Assembly (NCBI GenBank): GCA_031278405.1
Contig: JAITKL010000040.1
Coordinates: 1-16,099 of the forward strand
Direction: 5' to 3'
DNA from: Endomicrobium sp.
Lineage (GTDB): Bacteria; Elusimicrobiota; Endomicrobiia; Endomicrobiales; Endomicrobiaceae
DNA: 16,099 nucleotides
This document shows positions 7,757-13,293 of the stretch, piece by piece (position 1 is the first letter of the stretch; the number at the start of each line of letters is the position of its first letter). The translations under genes were made by a program, and so were the position numbers. The notes under the pieces were generated by a model, which saw only the letters and a program-made list of their open reading frames with translations, made no database searches and was not told where the DNA came from.

Positions 7757-8500
7757 ATGATAAAATTAGGCATAAATATTGACCACATAGCTACGTTAAG
7801 GCAAGCTCGCAGAGAAGGCGTTCCGTCGGTTGTTGAAGCTGCTCTTACATGTGAAAAGGCTGGAGTTGATGGGATTACTGTTCATTTAAGAGAAGACAGA
7901 AGACATATTCAAGACTATGACGTTTATAGTTTGCGGGAAATTTTAAAAACTAGATTAAATCTAGAAATGGCTGCAACTGAAGAAGTTCTTGGCGTTGCTT
8001 TAGATGTTAAACCAGATTCTGTGTGTATAGTTCCGGAAAAAAGGGAAGAACTTACCACCGAAGGTGGTCTTGATGTTAAAAATAACAGAGAAACCATTTC
8101 TAGTATTATATCTAAGCTTAAAAAAGCTGGAATTGTGGTCAGTATATTTATTGATGCGGATCTGGAACAAGTTTCTGCTTGTTCTGAAACTGGAGCAGAC
8201 GCGGTTGAGTTGCATACTGGAAAATATTCTTTACTTTTTAAAGAAAGCGGTTCTTCGTCAAGAGAATGTAAAGGCGAACTTAAGAGAATTACTGAAGCTT
8301 CAAAGGAAGCCCTTAAAAGAAAGCTTATATTGAATGCCGGGCATGGACTTGATTATGAGAATGTAGGTCAAATCTGTAAAATTCACGGAATGAATGAGTT
8401 TAATATTGGATTTTCAATAATTTCTAAAGCAATATTTGATGGTCTTCAAAAAGCTATTTTTGATATGAGAAAACTGATAGAGCAGAACTCAAATTTGTAA
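7757..8500 (+). CDS. pdxJ: Pyridoxine 5'-phosphate synthase
   Basis: PdxJ makes pyridoxine 5'-phosphate from 1-deoxyxylulose 5-phosphate and 3-amino-2-oxopropyl phosphate, the last ring-forming step of the DXP-dependent vitamin B6 route. The 247-residue TIM-barrel protein shows the family blocks KLGINIDHIATLRQARR at the N-terminus, GITVHLREDRRHIQDYDV, LEMAATEEVL and PEKREELTTEGGLDV. VVSIFIDADLEQV, AVELHTGKYS, LNAGHGLDYENV and EFNIGFSIISKAI complete the set. Length and block order are normal. The strong ribosome binding site AGAGGTGGG at 7745-7753 sets the ATG. pdxJ after glmM and before acpS is a recurrent order in proteobacteria-like genomes; here glmS lies between pdxJ and acpS. Confidence 0.96.
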   Translation: MIKLGINIDHIATLRQARREGVPSVVEAALTCEKAGVDGITVHLREDRRHIQDYDVYSLREILKTRLNLEMAATEEVLGVALDVKPDSVCIVPEKREELTTEGGLDVKNNRETISSIISKLKKAGIVVSIFIDADLEQVSACSETGADAVELHTGKYSLLFKESGSSSRECKGELKRITEASKEALKRKLILNAGHGLDYENVGQICKIHGMNEFNIGFSIISKAIFDGLQKAIFDMRKLIEQNSNL

Positions 8501-8518
8501 ATTCAGAGAGGTCTACAC

Positions 8519-10348
8519 ATGTGCGGAATAGTGGGTTATATAGGTAAAAAAAATGCTGTAGATATAGTTCTTGATGGATTAAAAAAACTTGAATATAGGG
8601 GATATGATTCTTCAGGCATTGCTGTTGTTAAAGATGGACAATTGCAAATTAGACGAAGCGTAGGTAAATTAAAAAATCTTGAAGAAAGTATAGAAAAAAA
8701 ACATTTAAAAACGAATATCTCTATAGGTCATACTCGTTGGGCTACGCATGGTAAACCGTCGGAAGAAAATGCTCATCCGCACACAGATCCGACTAAAAGT
8801 GTAGTTGTAGTTCATAATGGAATAATAGAAAATTATGCCGAATTAAAATCAAATCTTGAAAAAGAAGGCAAAGAATTTAAATCTGAAACCGATACTGAAG
8901 TAATAGCTCATCTTATAAAAAAACATTACAAAAATAATTTGCTTTTTGCAGTTCAGGAAACCCTTAAAGAAATAAAAGGTTCATATGCTCTTGGAGTAAT
9001 ATGTAAAGATGAGCCAGATAAAATAATATGCGCAAGACAAGACGCTTCTCTTATCGTTGGCATAGCCGAAGGTGAAAACTTTTTAGCTTCAGATATCTCA
9101 GCGTTACTTTCTTACACCCGTGATATGACTTTTCTTGAAAACGGCGATATCGCCGAATTGACTGCCAATAGAATAACAATAACCGATATTGAAAATAACG
9201 TAAAAAACAGAGAAGTAAAAAATATAAAATGGGATTGTGTACAGGCTGAAAAAGAAGGTTATAAACATTTTATGCTTAAAGAAATACATGAACAGCCTAG
9301 AACTATTGAGGATACTTTCAGAGGTAGAATTTATCCCGATGAAGGCCGTGTTTATCTTGAAGAAGTTAAATTGTCAAAAGAAGATATTAAAAATATATCA
9401 AATATTTATATCGTTGCTTGTGGAACTTCTTATCATTCTGGGCTTGTTTCAAAATTTTTTTTTGAGAATTTTGCAAAAATGAATACAGAAGTTGATATAG
9501 CATCGGAGTTTAGATACAGAGAGCCTATTTTAAATGATAGGGTTCTTGTTATAGTCGTTTCTCAATCAGGAGAAACAGCAGATGCTTTAGCGGCTCTAAG
9601 ACTTGCTAAGAGCAAAGGTTGCATAGTTTTAGCGGTTTGTAATATTGTTGGGTCTAGCATGAGCCGCGAAGCTGACCATGTGTTATACACTCACTGTGGA
9701 CCGGAAATAGGTGTTGCATCTACGAAAGCTTTTACTGGACAGATCGTTGCTCTTTATATGCTTGCATTAGATTGGGCGTGTAGAAAGGAAAGTCTTTCAA
9801 AAGAAGAGTTAAAAAAATATTTAAAGGAGTTATGGGAAATTCCTGCAAAGGTAGGAAATTTTTTAAAACAGGCAGAAAGTGTTCATGAAATTGCCAAAAA
9901 ATTTGTACATAAAAGGGATTTTTTATACTTAGGTAGGAATATTAATTATCCCATTGCTCTTGAGGGTGCATTAAAGTTAAAAGAGATTTCTTATATACAT
10001 GCCGAAGGGTATGCAGCTGGTGAAATGAAGCACGGTCCTATAGCTTTGATTGATGATGATATGCCTGTGGTTGCTATAGCTGTTAAGAGCAGAGTTTATA
10101 AAAAAATAATTTCAAATATTGAAGAGGTAAAGGCAAGAGGTGGTACTATTATATTAATAGCAAGCGAATCTGACAAAACCGCTTCAGGCAAGGGAGACAA
10201 CGTAATATATGTTCCTGCCTGCGACGAGTTCGTTTCCCCTATCTTATCTGTAATTCCTCTTCAATTGTTATCTTATTATGTGGCAGTGACGTTGGGTTGT
10301 GATGTTGACCAGCCTAGGAATCTTGCCAAATCAGTTACAGTTGAGTAA
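8519..10348 (+). CDS. glmS: Glutamine-fructose-6-phosphate aminotransferase (isomerizing)
   Basis: GlmS makes glucosamine-6-phosphate from fructose-6-phosphate and glutamine, the entry point of UDP-GlcNAc synthesis and the step just before GlmM. The protein of 609 residues is the normal length. The class-II glutaminase domain starts MCGIVGYIG, with the nucleophile Cys exposed after Met removal, followed by LEYRGYDSSGIAV and GHTRWATHGKPSEENAHPH. Two SIS isomerase domains follow: ACGTSYHSGL, SQSGETADALAALR, GVASTKAFT, then LEGALKLKEISYIHAEGYAAGEMKHGP-like sequence split over the second domain. The terminal signature is DQPRNLAKSVTVE. GAGG at 8508-8511 is the ribosome binding site. Only 18 bases separate it from pdxJ, so there is no room for a glmS ribozyme. 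Confidence 0.98.
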   Translation: MCGIVGYIGKKNAVDIVLDGLKKLEYRGYDSSGIAVVKDGQLQIRRSVGKLKNLEESIEKKHLKTNISIGHTRWATHGKPSEENAHPHTDPTKSVVVVHNGIIENYAELKSNLEKEGKEFKSETDTEVIAHLIKKHYKNNLLFAVQETLKEIKGSYALGVICKDEPDKIICARQDASLIVGIAEGENFLASDISALLSYTRDMTFLENGDIAELTANRITITDIENNVKNREVKNIKWDCVQAEKEGYKHFMLKEIHEQPRTIEDTFRGRIYPDEGRVYLEEVKLSKEDIKNISNIYIVACGTSYHSGLVSKFFFENFAKMNTEVDIASEFRYREPILNDRVLVIVVSQSGETADALAALRLAKSKGCIVLAVCNIVGSSMSREADHVLYTHCGPEIGVASTKAFTGQIVALYMLALDWACRKESLSKEELKKYLKELWEIPAKVGNFLKQAESVHEIAKKFVHKRDFLYLGRNINYPIALEGALKLKEISYIHAEGYAAGEMKHGPIALIDDDMPVVAIAVKSRVYKKIISNIEEVKARGGTIILIASESDKTASGKGDNVIYVPACDEFVSPILSVIPLQLLSYYVAVTLGCDVDQPRNLAKSVTVE

Positions 10349-10372
10349 ATTTTGTATTTCTCTCTAAGCATG

Positions 10373-10489
10373 TGAGACTGGAGTGCTTTAAAAAATTTCC
10401 TGCATGGAACGGGTATTCTGTTTGGTTTGATTGTGTGTTATACTGTGTGGACTTACGGATTCTTGTTTCATTTTTCAAAAATCTTATAA
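10373..10489 (+). pseudogene. Possible relic of a small membrane protein between glmS and acpS
   Basis: In the 155-base glmS-acpS gap, one frame encodes 37 residues after a TGA at 10373-10375 and ends at TAA 10487-10489. It contains a strongly hydrophobic span (FLHGTGILFGLIVCYTVWTY). An ATG sits directly before the TGA at 10370-10372, so a single base change or frameshift could have inactivated a small single-span protein. No usable start codon precedes the hydrophobic part in this frame, and I do not recognise the family. It could be chance, since AT-rich DNA often encodes hydrophobic stretches. Confidence 0.25.
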
Positions 10490-10490
10490 T
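10463..10490 (+). promoter_or_regulatory. Candidate sigma-70-type promoter for acpS-nnrD
   Basis: A perfect -10 box TATAAT (10485-10490) lies 16 bases after TTGTTT (10463-10468). A transcript from it would begin only a few bases before the acpS ATG at 10504, so the mRNA would be nearly leaderless, and no clear Shine-Dalgarno is visible. TATAAT is common by chance in AT-rich DNA; acpS may instead be read through from glmS. Confidence 0.3.
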
Positions 10491-10503
10491 TAAAAAGTTT
10501 AAA

Positions 10504-10839
10504 ATGAAAATAGGCATAGATATAGAAGAAGTTAAAAGATTTGATAAGTATGTGAAAGATAGGACATATCTTGAACGTATATTTTCAAAAGAGGAAATTT
10601 TATATTCTTTAGCTAAAAAAAACGCAGCACAGTATTTAACTGCTCGCTTCGCCGCTAAAGAAGCTATATGGAAGGCTTTAAGCTCAAAGAATAAGAAACT
10701 TATAATAACCGATATATCTGTCAGAAACGATAAAGATGGCAAACCTCAAGTTTATGTAAAGAATAAGAAGTATAATAAAATAAATATATCCTTGTCTCAT
10801 ACGAAAAAATATGTCGCTGTGGTTGCAATTGCTTTTTAA
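10504..10839 (+). CDS. acpS: Holo-[acyl-carrier-protein] synthase
   Basis: AcpS transfers 4'-phosphopantetheine from CoA to the serine of acyl carrier protein, switching on fatty acid synthesis. The 111-residue protein is slightly short for the family (about 115-130). It begins KIGIDIEEVKRF with the metal-binding Asp at residue 6. The second signature ARFAAKEAIWKAL has Lys 52 and Glu 53, and the C-terminal ISLSHTKKYVAVVAIAF follows (family: iSlSHt..yA.A.vi). The frame stays open upstream to a GTG at 10372, but that would add 44 residues the family does not have. ATG 10504, directly before the conserved block, is therefore chosen. nnrD follows after 4 bases. Confidence 0.93.
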   Translation: MKIGIDIEEVKRFDKYVKDRTYLERIFSKEEILYSLAKKNAAQYLTARFAAKEAIWKALSSKNKKLIITDISVRNDKDGKPQVYVKNKKYNKINISLSHTKKYVAVVAIAF

Positions 10840-10843
10840 TGCC

Positions 10844-11680
10844 ATGAAGAAACAAGATATTAAAAACTTCATCTGTAAATTAAAAAGAAAGTCTGACAGT
10901 CACAAATATGATTTTGGACATGTTTTAGTTATTGCAGGTTCTAAGACCATGCCCGGCGCTGGAGCTTTATGCTGTTTAGGAGCATTTTATTCTGGAGCAG
11001 GTCTTGTAACATATGCTGTTAAAGAAAACTTTTTAATTCAAGCTTGTTCGTTGTCTAGACCAGAGACACTATTTTACATATATAAAACAGCGTCGGATAT
11101 TCTTAACTACGTCAAATTAAGAAAAGTTACATCTATAGTTATAGGTCCTGGACTTAAATCAGATTATAAATTTGTTCATAAGATTATTTCTTCAGTTGAT
11201 ATTCCTATAGTTTTAGACGCCTCAGGAATTTCCATTTTTAATGGTATTTCAGATAAACTTAATGATGCAAAATCTAACCTTATATTAACACCCCACTTAG
11301 GAGAATTTTCCAAACTTTTGAATATTTCAATTGATTTTATAAAAAGTAACAGAGTAAAAATAGTAGCGGATTTTGTTGACAAAAAGTCTCTCATATGTGT
11401 TCTTAAAGGTAAGGATACGCTTGTTATTACAGATGGAAAAATTTATACAAATAATACGGGTAGTCCTGCTATAGCTACAGCAGGAAGTGGCGATGTTTTG
11501 AGCGGGATGATAGCTGCATTTATAAATATTGATGATGATATTTTTGAGGCTGTAAAATTTGCAGTATTTGTTCATGGATTAGCAGGAGAGTCAGCTGAGA
11601 AAGAAAAATGTCAAATAAGCATTGTTGCAAGCGATATAGCTGAAAATATTTATAGAGCCATAAAGCAAATTTCGCGTTAA
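10844..11680 (+). CDS. nnrD: ADP-dependent NAD(P)H-hydrate dehydratase (stand-alone NnrD)
   Basis: NnrD repairs NADH and NADPH that have been hydrated by heat or by enzyme side reactions. The 278-residue ribokinase-fold protein shows KYDFGHVLVIAGSKTMPGAG near the start, then YSGAGLVTYAV, VIGPGLKSDY and VLDASGIS. LTPHLGEFSKLL, VLKGKDTLVITDG and TAGSGDVLSGMIAAFI follow, the last with the catalytic-type Asp at about residue 217. In many bacteria this domain is fused behind the NnrE epimerase (YjeF_N) domain; here the epimerase half is missing from the gene and from the window. ATG 10844, 4 bases after the acpS stop, is chosen. An in-frame ATG at 10811 lies inside acpS and would add 11 unrelated residues. 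This is the last intact gene of the first operon. Confidence 0.9.
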   Translation: MKKQDIKNFICKLKRKSDSHKYDFGHVLVIAGSKTMPGAGALCCLGAFYSGAGLVTYAVKENFLIQACSLSRPETLFYIYKTASDILNYVKLRKVTSIVIGPGLKSDYKFVHKIISSVDIPIVLDASGISIFNGISDKLNDAKSNLILTPHLGEFSKLLNISIDFIKSNRVKIVADFVDKKSLICVLKGKDTLVITDGKIYTNNTGSPAIATAGSGDVLSGMIAAFINIDDDIFEAVKFAVFVHGLAGESAEKEKCQISIVASDIAENIYRAIKQISR

Positions 11681-11736
11681 TTATATATGGAGGCGGTACT
11701 GGAGGTCGGTTGGTATTATAAGTAAAGTTGACCATA

Positions 11737-11749
11737 TTCCCATAGGGAA
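11737..11749. repeat. Short hairpin after nnrD
   Basis: A perfect 5-bp inverted repeat TTCCC/GGGAA with a 3-base loop lies 57 bases after the nnrD stop. It is followed by CGCTTTAATAA rather than a clear T-run, so it is at best a weak end for the upstream operon transcript. Confidence 0.3.
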
Positions 11750-11775
11750 CGCTTTAATAAACACACCTAAGATTT

Positions 11776-11801
11776 AGATATGTCAAAAGACAAACATATC
11801 T
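11776..11801. repeat. 8-bp inverted repeat (hairpin) sharing a word with the 12201 hairpin
   Basis: AGATATGT (11776-11783) is perfectly complementary to ACATATCT (11794-11801) across a 10-base loop. It contains the word ATATGTCAAA (11778-11787), which recurs at 12207-12216 and, inverted, at 12224-12233. Confidence 0.5.
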
Positions 11802-11882
11802 CATATCCTTGACACCACAGCAATTTTAATGTAGATGAAAATAGTCCTTCCAAAAGCTTCTTTATAGTCTGAAATTATCTTT

Positions 11883-11900
11883 ATTGACCGAATTGACCGA
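11883..11900. repeat. 9-bp perfect tandem repeat
   Basis: ATTGACCGA is present twice head to tail (11883-11891 and 11892-11900). It may be a slippage product in decaying DNA or a paired regulator site; nothing else supports either reading. Confidence 0.6.
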
Positions 11901-11966
11901 AAAATAATAAATTTGTAAAATCATATAATTAAATATAATATTCCAAGGGAATTTAAATATGACAAA

Positions 11967-12134
11967 ATGACGAAATCTTGCGATACGTTTAACAAGTTCG
12001 AATTAACCAAGACATGCTGTGATACCAAGGGTAGTTATTCTTTCAAAAGCTTCTCTTTGGATTTTTACTTATTAGGATTAGGAGGACATTTTTTGATAAA
12101 TTTGGAGAATTGCCAAGATAAAATACAACGGTGA
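11967..12134 (+). CDS. Doubtful 55-codon ORF ending in a terminator-like hairpin
   Basis: ATG 11967 to TGA 12132-12134 is open for 55 codons. An AAGGGA ribosome-binding-like site at 11945-11950 is well spaced only for an ATG at 11959. That ATG opens a 3-codon ORF whose stop overlaps the ATG at 11967 (ATGA). The peptide (start MTKSCDTFNKFELTK) is Cys-rich early and has a short hydrophobic patch (LLGLGGHFLI). I do not recognise it. The stop codon lies inside the hairpin at 12127-12155. Its place in a decayed island makes it more likely chance or relic than gene. Confidence 0.15.
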   Translation: MTKSCDTFNKFELTKTCCDTKGSYSFKSFSLDFYLLGLGGHFLINLENCQDKIQR

Positions 12135-12155
12135 GTTTGACTCTTCCGTTTTTTT
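12127..12155 (+). terminator. Candidate Rho-independent terminator
   Basis: AACGG (12127-12131) pairs with CCGTT (12146-12150), and GAG (12133-12135) pairs with CTC (12141-12143) around a 5-base loop. The stem runs directly into a run of seven T (12149-12155). The orientation fits + strand transcripts, possibly the read-through end of the nnrD operon or of a small transcript in the island. A bulged T and a 1-versus-2-base internal loop weaken the stem. Confidence 0.45.
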
Positions 12156-12200
12156 GTAATTTAGAGCTTATGACGTTGCAGACATAGATTTAATGTTACA

Positions 12201-12239
12201 ATACTAATATGTCAAATAAGTATTTTGACATATTAGTAT
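12201..12239. repeat. Perfect 16-bp inverted repeat with 7-base loop
   Basis: The arms 12201-12216 (ATACTAATATGTCAAA) and 12224-12239 are exact reverse complements around the loop TAAGTAT. There is no T-run on either side, so it is not a simple terminator. It could be an operator, the end of a mobile element, or an RNA hairpin. The right arm contains a TTGACA (12225-12230) without a good -10 partner. Confidence 0.85.
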
Positions 12240-12315
12240 GCAAATTATGAGTTTTTAAGTTGGTATATAAGTAGAAGAATGCAATTGTTCAGGAATTGTT
12301 GATGCGGGCTTTATT

Positions 12316-12930
12316 CTTAAGATTGAAATTATCACATTCTGTGTTACACATGGTTTTTGCCTTTGATGAATAACGAAAATCCCAGAAAACTCAAATAAGT
12401 GCAGCTTGTTGTAAGGATTATCAAAAGCACTTTGGAGTAAGACCTACCGGGGATAGATAAAATATTGAAAGGGTATAATTTAAAGTATTTCTTTTTGATT
12501 CTCAAGGTATTTTATACGCTAAGCCTCCATTCCTAAAATACGGCGTTTTTGCATCTATTTACTGCGAAAGCGATATTTGCGTGGGTTTTCAAGGGATATG
12601 AAAACTGCCAGTCACGTTTGGAGTGCAGAAACTGGGTATCTCGGGGATTTTGCTTATAGAGAATTTTATAGAGATTTAGGATATGATCGCGATTACGAAT
12701 ATATAAATAAAGCCTTATTTACATTTAGATGATATTATAAGAAATATGGGAATAGAATATCATAAAATCATAGAAAAAGTTGTTTTGAGCAACAAACAGC
12801 CTTACTTTCCACAACATGCAATAGAAAAGCTGCCGAAATAGATGATTATATTTATAGACACTTGCATAAAGTCTCTGATAGAATATCTGAGTTGGCAAAT
12901 AAATTTGCCGATGTCGTTAAAAGATCCGTT
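12316..12930 (+). pseudogene. Decayed glycoside hydrolase family 57 (DUF1957-type) gene, glycogen branching/amylase-like
   Basis: Successive short frames rebuild the order of a GH57/DUF1957 protein. They run KIEIITFCVTHGF from 12319, LPLMNNENPRK from 12357, CCKDYQKHFGVRPTG from 12407, DKILKGYNLKYFF from 12456, and DSQGILYAKPPFLKYGVF...IYCES from 12497. Then come RDMKTASHVWSAETGYLGD and YREFYRDLGYDRDYEYI from 12592, DDIIRNMGIEYHKI from 12728, PYFPQHAIEK near 12800, and AAEIDDYIYRHLHKVSDRI from 12829. Family counterparts are iEiIT.ATHGflPl, dY..hFG..P.GiWLPE, gi.yff.dthGilya and QVWSa.eGYPGD..YREFYrDiGyD. The frame changes at least seven times. The WLPE catalytic-nucleophile block is missing (TG runs into DRDK-like sequence), and no FGHWW acid motif is seen. 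The gene is dead; glycogen or alpha-glucan metabolism is the inferred former role. Confidence 0.85.
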
Positions 12931-13293
12931 GTCGTTAAAGACATTACAAAAGTATTAAAATGCCCCTATTTATTTTATTATTTGGATATAACATCACTTG
13001 TTCCATTACTTTTTCTATCTTTGCTTCGGTGGTGTGGCTTCTTTTATAATCAAGAAATTATGATGGCAAAAGGTATCCTGAAGGTTTGTCAGGAGAAGAT
13101 ATTTCTTTAGGAGTAGGAGCAAGATATAATATCTGTTATTGGTGCTTATGATGCAATGACTTCAGACAGACTGTGCATAAAGGCATTAGGATAAGAATAT
13201 GCAATCTCTGATCTCAGAAAAGGCATGGGCATTCAAAGCCTATACTAAAATCTAGAGTCACAGTAAACGTATAGGATTAGTTAAATTGATTGT
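12931..13293. other. Decayed sequence before rsmI, unassigned coding fragments
   Basis: The GH57 relic runs out near 12930. The 82-codon ORF 12862-13110 is its tail continuing into unrelated sequence and is not taken as a gene. From 13056, frame 3 gives YDGKRYPEGLSGEDISLGVG followed by ARYNI, which has a beta-barrel-like flavour. From 13135, frame 1 gives VIGAYDAMTSDRLCIKALG before a stop at 13192, faintly like the isocitrate-lyase/PEP-mutase or PanB start. Neither is strong enough to name. No convincing promoter for rsmI is seen; a TATACT at 13241-13246 lacks a -35 partner. Confidence 0.4.

Larger units (their letters stand above)
11778..12233. mobile_element. Candidate MITE-like element bounded by 14-bp inverted repeats
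   Basis: The left end 11778-11791 (ATATGTCAAAAGAC) matches the reverse complement of 12220-12233 (ATATGTCAAAATAC) at 13 of 14 positions. The trinucleotide TAG stands immediately outside both ends (11775-11777 and 12234-12236), as a 3-bp target duplication would. No transposase is encoded, so it would be a non-autonomous element or the shell of a decayed one. Each end also lies within a local hairpin, which makes chance similarity between palindromes a real alternative. Confidence 0.25.
11681..12315. other. Structured, apparently non-coding half of the decayed island
   Basis: No intact gene of convincing quality is seen on either strand. The stretch holds several hairpins: TTCCC-ATA-GGGAA at 11737-11749, an 8-bp stem at 11776-11801 and a 16-bp stem at 12201-12239. 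It also holds a 9-bp tandem repeat at 11883-11900, a terminator-like hairpin at 12127-12155 and one weak 55-codon ORF. An 11-base word, CAAAAGCTTCT, occurs twice (near 11850 and 12043). TATAAT boxes at 11924-11929 and 11934-11939 lack good -35 partners. Short readings resembling parts of glycogen enzymes can be made by changing frame but are too weak to call. Confidence 0.5.

Noticed and set aside
8064..8333. 89-codon + strand ORF inside pdxJ
   Set aside because: It is an out-of-frame shadow of pdxJ, which has all its family motifs in the other frame.
8501..8518. glmS ribozyme/riboswitch
   Set aside because: Only 18 bases separate pdxJ and glmS, far too short for the ribozyme; the gap is filled by a normal ribosome binding site.
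10370..10375. Stop-codon recoding (ATG followed by TGA) at the start of a small membrane protein
   Set aside because: TGA is used as a normal stop elsewhere in the window, including at the ends of folE, cdaA and the CdaR-like ORF, and no recoding signal is visible. A mutation or chance is simpler.
10372..10503. N-terminal extension of AcpS from GTG 10372
   Set aside because: AcpS proteins begin directly at the IGID block, which starts at ATG 10504. The 44 upstream residues resemble no AcpS extension.
10844..11680. Frameshifted loss of the NnrE (YjeF_N) half of a fused Nnr protein
   Set aside because: The upstream DNA is intact acpS, leaving no remnant of an epimerase domain. Stand-alone NnrD is a known form.
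11682..11720. MurG- or nucleotide-binding-like glycine-rich reading (IIYGGGTGG) after nnrD
   Set aside because: Only nine or so residues match before a stop, and no further family blocks follow in any frame. Too short to support a relic.
11809..11837. Promoter with perfect -35 TTGACA at 11809-11814
   Set aside because: At 17 bases spacing the -10 is TAGATG, which matches only half of the consensus, and no supported gene follows.
11990..12012. tRNA T-arm-like GTTCGAAT
   Set aside because: The flanking bases do not form the 5-bp T-stem, and no acceptor, D or anticodon arms can be built around it.
12020..12185. Glycogen synthase (GT5) or GH57 N-terminal fragments upstream of the GH57 relic
   Set aside because: Readings such as FDKFGELPR and TTVSLTLPFF can be fitted to either family only by free frame choice. 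The fit is not specific and conflicts with the terminator-like hairpin.
12225..12251. Promoter with TTGACA in the right arm of the long hairpin
   Set aside because: No acceptable -10 box lies 16-18 bases downstream, and the TTGACA is explained by the palindrome.
12862..13110. 82-codon + strand ORF as an intact gene
   Set aside because: Its first part continues the GH57 relic, which is in frame from 12829 and has no start of its own. The remainder reads as hydrophobic low-quality sequence. It is treated as part of the decayed island.
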